Under the pieces are notes generated by a model, which was given only the letters and a program-made list of their open reading frames with translations, searched no databases and was not told where the DNA came from. DNA of 6,020 nt. Origin: Crenotrichaceae bacterium. GTDB taxonomy: Bacteria > Pseudomonadota > Gammaproteobacteria > Methylococcales > DRLZ01. Location of the stretch: contig DRLZ01000254.1 of assembly GCA_011322755.1 (NCBI GenBank), forward strand, positions 1-6,020, in the 5' to 3' direction. This document shows positions 1-6,020 of the stretch, one piece after another (within the stretch, counting starts at the first letter, position 1; each line of letters begins with the position of its first letter). Position numbers and translations under genes: made by a program.

Positions 1-15
1 CGGTATGCGAACCGG

Positions 16-576
16 TTATGATTTCAGTTTCATGATCACCGATTCAATTTCCTGCTCTTTGAGTCGTTTACGCACATCATCAGCTGTATTGAGAGAAGTA
101 AAAGGCCCGATTTTCACCCGATGCCAGGTTTTGCCTTTGGTGACGGCTTTTTCAAGAAAGGCATCCTGTCCCAGCAAAAGTAACTGGGCTTTGCGCTTGT
201 CAGCCTCTCGATACACTTCAAATGCACCCGCCTGAATGATATAAGACGCAGCTGGCAGCTTACTTTTCTGTTTGCTTTTTTTCTGCTGACGTTCAAGTCG
301 TTTTTGTGTTTCAATCTGATATTCGGGAATAATAATTTCCCGCTCAGGCAATACATTATAGAATTCATATTGAATCGGTTTCTTCTTGGGCTTAACCACA
401 GCAACAGGTTGTTGTTTTTTGTTGCTGGTTGCTGTTGATTTTAGCCATAACAGGCAACTGATAAAGCCAGCGACAATGATGAAAACGAGTATCCATTTCC
501 ACACAGGTATGCCTGACTGCTCTTGTTGCCGGGAAGCATTACGTCGATAAGTCCTGTTTTTATAGTCGCGAGGCAT
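16..576 (-). CDS. FtsN-like SPOR-domain cell division protein
   Basis: Predicted bitopic inner-membrane protein whose periplasmic end binds septal peptidoglycan. The sequence shows a short basic cytoplasmic tail starting MPRDYK, one transmembrane segment at about residues 26-45, a juxtamembrane stretch at 70-85 (YEFYNVLPEREIIIPE), a Lys/Gln-rich, possibly helical linker at about 88-107, and a C-terminal SPOR domain at about 109-186. Both SPOR hallmarks are present: YIIQAGAF (112-119) and WHRVKIGPF (151-159). SPOR domains are known to bind denuded glycan strands at the septum. In E. coli FtsN the cytoplasmic tail, which also has an RDY motif, contacts FtsA. At 186 residues it is much shorter than E. 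coli FtsN (319), mainly through a shorter linker. The start is chosen because RDYK sits right at the N-terminus and the only other in-frame Met is near the C-terminus. The Shine-Dalgarno is weak (AAAGAA, minus strand of 581-586). It is transcribed away from acnA. Family is secure; FtsN orthology versus another SPOR protein such as DedD is inferred. Confidence 0.9.
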   Translation of the reverse strand: MPRDYKNRTYRRNASRQQEQSGIPVWKWILVFIIVAGFISCLLWLKSTATSNKKQQPVAVVKPKKKPIQYEFYNVLPEREIIIPEYQIETQKRLERQQKKSKQKSKLPAASYIIQAGAFEVYREADKRKAQLLLLGQDAFLEKAVTKGKTWHRVKIGPFTSLNTADDVRKRLKEQEIESVIMKLKS

Positions 577-920
577 GACATTCTTTATAATCTTATTAAG
601 ATACGTGTAACTGTTAAGCCGATAGCAATACCGTAATCACCTGCAATCCTGCTGTTAAGTTCCTGACAACAAATCACCGACCAGAGAGCAATCTTCATTG
701 TAGCCAGAATAAGCCGCGTTGACCAGTGCATACACAAACCAGTTAAAGCGAGACTTTGATAGTTTATCAGATTAAGATGAAATCTTCGTTCAGCATATCA
801 GAAGCTGGCAAACCTAGGTATGCTTCCCGAAAACATGTGTTGTTGCCTTGTTTTCTATCGACAAAAAAGAAATTCCTGGCATTTCATCAGCACATTTCTA
901 GAGTGTGAGCAATCTACCTG

Positions 921-926
921 TATAAT
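921..926 (+). promoter_or_regulatory. Candidate -10 box of the acnA promoter
   Basis: A perfect TATAAT lies 142 bases before the acnA start codon, in the expected orientation and inside the non-coding spacer. The matching -35 region (about 897-904, around TCTAGAGT) is poor, so the promoter would be weak, activator-dependent, or not a true sigma-70 promoter. If real, transcription would begin near 933 and give a leader of roughly 135 bases. This is an inference from a hexamer match only. Confidence 0.4.
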
Positions 927-1058
927 ATTTATTCTGTTTGAACATTAAATAAAGCAGTCGAATAACAGCAACCTTGCATCTCTATTTTCACCCAATCACG
1001 ACAAATAAAACGATTGCGAATGACCCGTATAGACAAGGCTAGTAACCAGCACATAAAC

Positions 1059-1063
1059 AGGAG
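1059..1063 (+). promoter_or_regulatory. Ribosome binding site of acnA
   Basis: AGGAG sits 5 bases before the ATG at 1069. It is the best Shine-Dalgarno match in the window and supports this start codon. The resulting N-terminus also aligns with other AcnA proteins. Confidence 0.8.
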
Positions 1064-1068
1064 AATAC

Positions 1069-3744
1069 ATGGACAGTTTTAACTCAAAATCAACACTTCA
1101 AGTTGGTGATATCGCTTATGATTATTACTCAATCAATGCACTTGAAGCATCTGTGAATGTCAGTCACCTTCCCTTTTCTCTGAAAATACTGCTTGAAAAT
1201 CTACTCCGCAATGAAGATGGCAGCAATGTTACAGATGCCGATATTAGAACCCTGGCGGCGTGGAGCCCGGACTCTGGCACTCAATCTGAAATCGCTTTTA
1301 TGCCGGCACGTGTATTAATGCAGGATTTTACCGGCGTACCGGCAGTTGTCGATTTGGCTGCGATGCGTGATGCCATGAAACAACTCGGTGGAGATCCTGC
1401 TAAAATCAATCCACTGGCTGCAACAGAACTTGTTATCGACCATTCTGTTCAAGTTGATTATTTTGGCAGCCAGGATGCACTGAAAAAAAATGCTGCAATC
1501 GAATTCGAACGCAACAAGGAACGATACGAATTTCTGCGCTGGGGCAGTAAAGCCTTTTCAAATTTTCGGGTTGTACCTCCTGATACCGGCATTGTCCATC
1601 AAGTCAATCTTGAATATCTTGCTCGCGGGGTATTCCCTGAACAAAAAGATGGCAAAACCATCGTCTATCCTGACACAGTGGTTGGCACTGATTCACATAC
1701 AACCATGATTAACGGCCTCGGAGTGTTGGGCTGGGGTGTGGGTGGCATTGAAGCTGAAGCGGTGATGCTGGGACAACCGATTAGCATGTTAATTCCGCAA
1801 GTCATTGGCTTTCGCTTGACTGGACAGCTTGCAGATGGTGTTACAGCGACTGATCTTGTCCTCACCATCGTAGAACAGCTTCGCCAGGAAGGTGTAGTTG
1901 GCAAATTTGTTGAGTTTTTTGGCCCTGCTCTGAATCATTTATCCCTGGCTGACCGTGCCACAATTTCCAACATGGCACCTGAGTATGGCGCAACTTGCGG
2001 AATTTTTCCGGTTGACCAGGAAACTATCAAATATCTGCAATTATCCGGACGCAGCCCTGAACAAATCGCTTTGGTAGAAGCATACGCTAAAGCGCAGGGA
2101 ATGTGGCGTTACCCTGATGCGAAAGATGCAAGCTATACCAAAACACTGGAACTGGATATTGCAAATGTTGAACCCAGTCTGGCCGGGCCACGCCGTCCAC
2201 AAGATCGTATTACGCTAGAGCAGATGAAAACTGCGACAGGAAAAGAGCTGGATGCTTTGTCTACCTCACGTTCAGGGACGTCTGACCGACGCTCTGTCAA
2301 GCTTGATATGGCTGACCAAAATGCAAATCTTGGTGATGGCGATGTTGTCATTGCTGCAATTACTTCGTGTACAAACACCTCGAATCCATCAGTTATGGTT
2401 GGTGCTGGCTTGCTTGCCAAAAAAGCCGTCGAACGCGGGCTTTCAACTAAACCCTGGGTAAAAACCAGTCTCGCACCCGGCTCACTTGTTGTGACCCGTT
2501 ATCTTGATGATGCTCAATTAACAGCGTCACTCGATCAGCTGGGCTTTAATTCTGTGGGTTACGGTTGTACAACATGTATTGGTAATTCCGGGCCATTGCC
2601 GGAACCTGTCAGCAAAGCAGTGATTGATAACGACTTGATCGTTGCATCTGTCTTATCTGGAAACCGCAACTTTGAAGGTCGTGTCCACGCCCTGGTACAA
2701 CTGAATTTTCTGGCGTCACCAGCGTTGGTAATTGCCTATGCACTGGCTGGCACAACCAATATCAATCTCAACACAGAGGCATTGGGTACCGATCAAGCCG
2801 GGAATCCTGTTTTTCTTAAAGATATCTGGCCAAGTCAGCAGGAAGTCAATACCATTCTTGCCAGTTCAATCAATGCCGAGATGTTTCAAGCCAGCTACAA
2901 CACGATTTTTGACGGTGATTCACATTGGCAGTCACTGGATGTCACTGCAACCGACTTGTACGAATGGAAACCTGAATCAACCTATGTCAAAAATCCGCCT
3001 TATTTTGCAGGCATGAGCATGCAGCCTGAGGCGATCGAGCCAATACAAAATGCACGATGTCTGGCACTGCTTGGTGACAGCATAACAACTGACCATATTT
3101 CACCAGCCGGCGTGATTCAGGCTGACAGCCCGGCAGGACGCTACTTGACTCAACATGGCGTTGAACAAAAAGACTTTAATTCATACGGAGCCAGACGCGG
3201 CAACCACGAAGTCATGATGCGTGGCACATTCGCCAATATTCGCTTACGCAATCAGTTGGTAACGGACGTGGTTGGTGGCTGGACCAAACACATTCCTTCC
3301 GGAGAGCAAATGCCAATATATGATGCTGCCGAGCGCTATCAACAAGACGCTGTGCCACTGATTATTCTGGCAGGCAAGGAATACGGCTGTGGCTCATCCA
3401 GAGACTGGGCTGCGAAAGGGCCACGTTTGCAAGGTGTACGCGCTGTTCTCGCAGAAAGTTTTGAAAGAATACATCGTTCCAACCTGGTTGGCATGGGAAT
3501 CCTGCCACTGACTTTTCATCCCGGAGACAATGCAAACAAACTCGGTCTGGATGGCACTGAGTTGTTTGACATTGCACCAATCAAACCAGAAGCAAATACA
3601 ATCGCAATCATGGCAACAAAAGATGATGGAACACTGATTCAGTTTGAGGCAATCGTACGCATCGACACTCCGAAAGAATGGGACTACTTCCAGCACGGCG
3701 GTATTCTACATTATGTACTAAGACAACTCGCAAACAGCGAGTGA
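1069..3744 (+). CDS. acnA: Aconitate hydratase A (aconitase A)
   Basis: Cytoplasmic [4Fe-4S] enzyme that interconverts citrate and isocitrate through cis-aconitate in the TCA cycle. Its 891 residues equal E. coli AcnA in length, and similarity is visible throughout, including VLMQDFTGVPAVVDLAAM near the N-terminus and the GTDSHT motif at 206-211. The cluster ligands are C434 (ITSCTNTSNPS) and C500 and C503 (GYGCTTCIGNSGP). The C-terminal swivel domain has DSITTDHISPAG (670-681) and GSSRDWAAKGP from 775, where S776 and R778 match the catalytic Ser and Arg of aconitases. The family includes the eukaryotic iron-regulatory protein IRP1, and apo-AcnA can bind mRNA in E. coli; whether that holds here is unknown. 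The residue just before GSSRD is Cys774, where E. coli has Ser. The start is set by AGGAG at 1059-1063. No frameshift or internal stop is seen. A candidate promoter lies at 921-926; glgA follows after 43 bases. Confidence 0.98.
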   Translation: MDSFNSKSTLQVGDIAYDYYSINALEASVNVSHLPFSLKILLENLLRNEDGSNVTDADIRTLAAWSPDSGTQSEIAFMPARVLMQDFTGVPAVVDLAAMRDAMKQLGGDPAKINPLAATELVIDHSVQVDYFGSQDALKKNAAIEFERNKERYEFLRWGSKAFSNFRVVPPDTGIVHQVNLEYLARGVFPEQKDGKTIVYPDTVVGTDSHTTMINGLGVLGWGVGGIEAEAVMLGQPISMLIPQVIGFRLTGQLADGVTATDLVLTIVEQLRQEGVVGKFVEFFGPALNHLSLADRATISNMAPEYGATCGIFPVDQETIKYLQLSGRSPEQIALVEAYAKAQGMWRYPDAKDASYTKTLELDIANVEPSLAGPRRPQDRITLEQMKTATGKELDALSTSRSGTSDRRSVKLDMADQNANLGDGDVVIAAITSCTNTSNPSVMVGAGLLAKKAVERGLSTKPWVKTSLAPGSLVVTRYLDDAQLTASLDQLGFNSVGYGCTTCIGNSGPLPEPVSKAVIDNDLIVASVLSGNRNFEGRVHALVQLNFLASPALVIAYALAGTTNINLNTEALGTDQAGNPVFLKDIWPSQQEVNTILASSINAEMFQASYNTIFDGDSHWQSLDVTATDLYEWKPESTYVKNPPYFAGMSMQPEAIEPIQNARCLALLGDSITTDHISPAGVIQADSPAGRYLTQHGVEQKDFNSYGARRGNHEVMMRGTFANIRLRNQLVTDVVGGWTKHIPSGEQMPIYDAAERYQQDAVPLIILAGKEYGCGSSRDWAAKGPRLQGVRAVLAESFERIHRSNLVGMGILPLTFHPGDNANKLGLDGTELFDIAPIKPEANTIAIMATKDDGTLIQFEAIVRIDTPKEWDYFQHGGILHYVLRQLANSE

Positions 3745-3787
3745 GTCATCTGTACGGTATTAACTAACCAGGTTATTTTAAAGAATC

Positions 3788-5257
3788 ATGCATATTGTTC
3801 ACGTTACAGCAGAGTTAACTCCAGTTGCAAAAGTCGGTGGACTGGGTGATGTTGTCGCTGGATTATCAGCGCAACATCAGAAGATGGGACATACCGTTGA
3901 TATCATCTTACCCAAGTATGATTGCCTGCGATCTGATCAAATTGACGATTTAACCCGAATCAAGACTGATCTTCAGGTACCCTGGGATCATGGCATGGTC
4001 ACTTGCTCTATCTGGAAAGGTCAGGTTCACGGCTTGTCATGTCTTTTTATTGATCCACACTCTGATGTCGGCTTCTATCACCGTCAGGCGATCTATGGTC
4101 AGGTGGATGATATCCAGCGCTTTGCATTTTTGTCGCGTGCGAGTATTGAATATCTATGGCAAATAAAAAGTCAACTGGACATCATTCACTGCCATGACTG
4201 GCCATCTGCATTGACACCTGTTTTTCTGTTTGAAATCTACCAGAAACTGGGAATGACAAAACCACGCGTTTGCTTCACCATCCATAATTTCAAACACCAG
4301 GGAGTGACCGGACGCGACATACTTGAAACCACTGGCTTGCATCGCCAGGACTATTTTTGCCAGGTTAACAGCTTGCTGGATTTGCATAATCCGCATGTAC
4401 TAAATCTCACCAAAGGTGGTATTGTTTTTTCCAATTTCGTAACAACAGTATCTCCACGGCATGCGATTGAAGTGATTGATGAAAATCAGGGATTTGGTCT
4501 GGAACCGGTCTTGCAATCGCATCGGTCTAAATTTGCCGGAATACTCAATGGCGTCGATTATGATTTTTTTAATCCTGCAACTGATCCCGCGCTTGTGGCA
4601 ACCTATCACGCTGATTCATTAGCGGGAAAACAGGAGAACAAGCACGCCCTCAGAGAGCGCTTTTCATTTGAGCAAAGTCACAAGCCCCTGGTTGCTTTTA
4701 TCGGCCGACTGGATCCGCAGAAAGGCCTCGAACTGGTTGAACACGCACTGTTTACCACCTTGAAGCAAAAAGCTCAGTTCATCCTGCTCGGCTCAAGTCT
4801 AGACCCCGCAATCAACCAGCACTTCAAAACTCTTGCCAGACAATTCAGCGATTCGGTAAATGCGCATATTGAAGTCGGATTCGATCCCCAATTATCACGG
4901 GAAATTTACGCAGGATCAGACTTTATGGTTGTTCCCAGTAAATTCGAGCCATGCGGTCTGACGCAGCTGATTGCAATGCGTTATGGAAGCGTACCTATTG
5001 TACGCGAAACCGGTGGTTTGGCTGATACCGTGTTTGATATTGACTATTCTGACAAGCCAATATCGAAGCGTAACGGTTTTTCGTTTAAGGACTTTGATGA
5101 AACCGGACTGGATTCCGCGCTACAGCGAGCTTTAGCCTGTTATCATGACACACCGGAACGCTATCAAAACATTGTTCTGAATGCACTGCGTAGTGATTTT
5201 TCCTGGAATAATCCGGCCCAGGAATATCTGGATATCTATGAATCCATTCGTACATAA
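3788..5257 (+). CDS. glgA: Glycogen synthase (ADP-glucose type, GT5)
   Basis: Cytoplasmic retaining glucosyltransferase that adds glucose from ADP-glucose to the end of an alpha-1,4-glucan, building glycogen. The length of 489 residues is close to E. coli GlgA (477). The N-terminal GT5 catalytic domain covers about 2-240, with the ADP-glucose site K15-VGGLGD, the HCHDW motif (134-138, D137) and TIHN. The C-terminal GT1-type domain starts near 295 with GRLDPQKG (306-313; R307 and K312) and continues with KFEPCGLTQ (385-393; E387) and the TGGLADTV loop (from 408). These match the essential K15, D137, R300, K305 and E377 of E. coli GlgA, so the enzyme should be active. It has KVGGLGDV and ILPKYDCL rather than the E. 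coli KTGGLADV pattern, which recalls plant starch synthases III/IV. The Shine-Dalgarno before ATG is weak (AAAGAA). It lies 43 bases after acnA with no visible terminator. No other glycogen gene (glgB, glgC, glgP) is in view. Confidence 0.97.
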   Translation: MHIVHVTAELTPVAKVGGLGDVVAGLSAQHQKMGHTVDIILPKYDCLRSDQIDDLTRIKTDLQVPWDHGMVTCSIWKGQVHGLSCLFIDPHSDVGFYHRQAIYGQVDDIQRFAFLSRASIEYLWQIKSQLDIIHCHDWPSALTPVFLFEIYQKLGMTKPRVCFTIHNFKHQGVTGRDILETTGLHRQDYFCQVNSLLDLHNPHVLNLTKGGIVFSNFVTTVSPRHAIEVIDENQGFGLEPVLQSHRSKFAGILNGVDYDFFNPATDPALVATYHADSLAGKQENKHALRERFSFEQSHKPLVAFIGRLDPQKGLELVEHALFTTLKQKAQFILLGSSLDPAINQHFKTLARQFSDSVNAHIEVGFDPQLSREIYAGSDFMVVPSKFEPCGLTQLIAMRYGSVPIVRETGGLADTVFDIDYSDKPISKRNGFSFKDFDETGLDSALQRALACYHDTPERYQNIVLNALRSDFSWNNPAQEYLDIYESIRT

Positions 5258-5290
5258 CGTTTAGACACACCATCATTAATCTCCCCTTGC

Positions 5291-5294
5291 AGGA
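5291..5294 (+). promoter_or_regulatory. Ribosome binding site of the Tim44-like gene
   Basis: AGGA lies 6 bases before the ATG at 5301. Together with the signal-peptide-like N-terminus that follows, it fixes the start of the partial gene at the right edge. Confidence 0.7.
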
Positions 5295-5300
5295 AATACT

Positions 5301-6020
5301 ATGAAACAGACATTTTTATCCTTTCTTCTTCCGATTCTTGTCATCGCTATGCTGGGCCAGCTGACGATGAGCGAAGCCCAGGCAAGACGATTTGGTGGCG
5401 GCGCATCTTTTGGTAGCCGCCCATCGTTTAGTAAATCGTTCAAACGAGCCCCTGTGAAAAGAACACTGTCTCCTGCACAAAAACAAGCGGCCACAAAAAA
5501 CCAGAACCTGCGCAACAATATGCGTCAGCGTGGTGGCGTAATGGGGATGCTCGGTGCGCTGGCAATGGGTGGATTGCTTGGATCATTGTTGTTTGGCGGT
5601 GCATTCGAAAACTTCAATCTTTTCGACATCCTCCTCATCGGCGGTCTGATGTACTTTTTATTCAAACTGATGACGAGAAGCCAGCAACCTGTGGCAACCC
5701 GGAGCCACGCAAGATCTTCGTATCAGGATGCTGATTTTGATCCTCTCAATCCATCACCAACGACGACCAGAAGTTTTAATACTGATTTGATGTTTAAACA
5801 AAACCGGTCCGTTGAGGATTCAGCAGATCAACCACAGAAACACGATGCTGCGATCATTGAAATTGACAACTTTGACTCATCAGCATTTCTGGAAGGCGCC
5901 AAAGGGGCTTTCCAAATGCTCCAGCATGCGTGGGATACTGGCGATCAAAGTGAAATCCGGCGTATGACGACTGATAAAGTATTTGCTGAAATCAAACAGC
6001 AACTGCAAACAAAGAGCATA
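5301..6020 (+). CDS. Tim44-like domain membrane protein (partial, 3' end missing)
   Basis: The first 240 codons are open and the frame leaves the window without a stop. Residues 1-28 form a signal peptide: MKQ, a hydrophobic core, then a likely cleavage site after AQA, followed by RRFGGG. A basic Gly/Ser/Arg/Lys-rich stretch covers about 29-78. Two hydrophobic segments follow, a glycine-rich one at about 79-100 (GGVMGMLGALAMGG) and another at about 109-123 (DILLIGGLMYFLF). A polar linker runs from about 124 to 190. From about 193 (SSAFLEGAKGAFQMLQHAWD, then TGDQSEIRRMTTDKVFAEIK) the sequence matches the start of the bacterial Tim44-like domain, which resembles the C-terminal domain of the mitochondrial import motor subunit Tim44. 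Proteins of this layout are known in proteobacteria, but their function is not established; a membrane-associated role is inferred. It starts 43 bases after glgA and may be co-transcribed with it. AGGA at 5291-5294 supports the start. Confidence 0.88.
   Translation, partial: MKQTFLSFLLPILVIAMLGQLTMSEAQARRFGGGASFGSRPSFSKSFKRAPVKRTLSPAQKQAATKNQNLRNNMRQRGGVMGMLGALAMGGLLGSLLFGGAFENFNLFDILLIGGLMYFLFKLMTRSQQPVATRSHARSSYQDADFDPLNPSPTTTRSFNTDLMFKQNRSVEDSADQPQKHDAAIIEIDNFDSSAFLEGAKGAFQMLQHAWDTGDQSEIRRMTTDKVFAEIKQQLQTKSI

Larger units (their letters stand above)
577..1068. other. Divergent intergenic region between SPOR gene and acnA
   Basis: About 490 bases with no credible coding sequence. The bases are AT-rich near both genes. 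The region should contain the promoters of two divergently transcribed genes. Visible elements are a consensus -10 box at 921-926, a good ribosome binding site at 1059-1063, a short perfect palindrome ACCTAGGT at 812-819, and a small potential hairpin (AAGAT at 774-778, ATCTT at 782-786). I see no recognisable Fur, CRP or IscR operator, no tRNA, and no remnant of an argS gene. The longest small frame I followed (820-948, 42 codons) lacks a properly spaced ribosome binding site and has unconvincing composition. Confidence 0.7.

Noticed and set aside
1..18. Possible hairpin CGGT (1-4) / ACCG (11-14) just past the SPOR gene stop, as a terminator
   Set aside because: Only four pairs are visible and the window ends before any T-run could be seen.
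611..659. Repeated CTGTTAAG at 611-618 and 652-659
   Set aside because: Only eight bases match and the flanks diverge. Expected by chance in AT-rich spacer.
722..743. Repeated ACCAGT at 722-727 and 738-743, 16 bases apart
   Set aside because: Too short to support an operator or iteron; no third copy and no symmetry.
906..921. TGTGA half-site near the acnA promoter as a CRP operator
   Set aside because: The second half-site is missing at the required spacing.
820..948. Small open frame of 42 codons in the spacer upstream of acnA
   Set aside because: No ribosome binding site at proper spacing, odd Cys-rich composition, and it runs over the candidate acnA -10 box. Most likely chance.
1483..1490. 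Run of eight A residues in acnA as a programmed slippage site
   Set aside because: The frame continues to a full-length AcnA of the expected 891 residues, and there is no alternative product of interest in the other frames.
1665..1904. Antisense open frames within acnA and glgA
   Set aside because: They lie opposite well-conserved coding sequence, have low-complexity or unfamiliar products, and show no independent start signals.
3745..3787. Separate glgA promoter in the gap after acnA
   Set aside because: The best pair (CTGTAC and TTATTT, 17 apart) matches the consensus at only about half the positions in each box.

Overview
The window reads as an ordinary chromosomal stretch of a gammaproteobacterium with moderate GC. 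I base this on the close, end-to-end resemblance of the aconitase to E. coli AcnA, on an FtsN-like SPOR protein with the proteobacterial 'RDYK' N-terminus, and on a bacterial Tim44-like membrane protein. The genus cannot be fixed from the sequence. There are no tRNA or rRNA genes, mobile elements, CRISPR arrays or phage genes.

Layout: (1) Positions 16-576, minus strand, hold a complete 186-residue SPOR-domain inner-membrane protein resembling a short FtsN, with a cell division or peptidoglycan role. (2) Positions 577-1068 are a divergent spacer of about 490 bases with no credible gene. It carries a consensus -10 box (TATAAT, 921-926) and the ribosome binding site for the aconitase. (3) Positions 1069-3744, plus strand, encode aconitase A (acnA, 891 residues), complete and with all three iron-sulfur cysteines. 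(4) Positions 3788-5257, plus strand, encode glycogen synthase (glgA, 489 residues), complete and with its catalytic residues. Its N-terminus looks more like the plant starch synthase III/IV type than like E. coli GlgA. (5) Positions 5301-6020, plus strand, are the start of a Tim44-like domain protein that runs off the right edge.

The three plus-strand genes follow each other with two 43-base gaps and no visible terminator, so they may be read as one transcript starting upstream of acnA. Their jobs differ: TCA cycle, ADP-glucose-dependent glucan storage, and a membrane protein of unknown function. Any functional link is therefore only a possibility. I did not find a new biological system here. 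The points most worth a second look are the class of the GlgA, the gene order around the SPOR gene (no argS in front of it), and the long aconitase upstream region.
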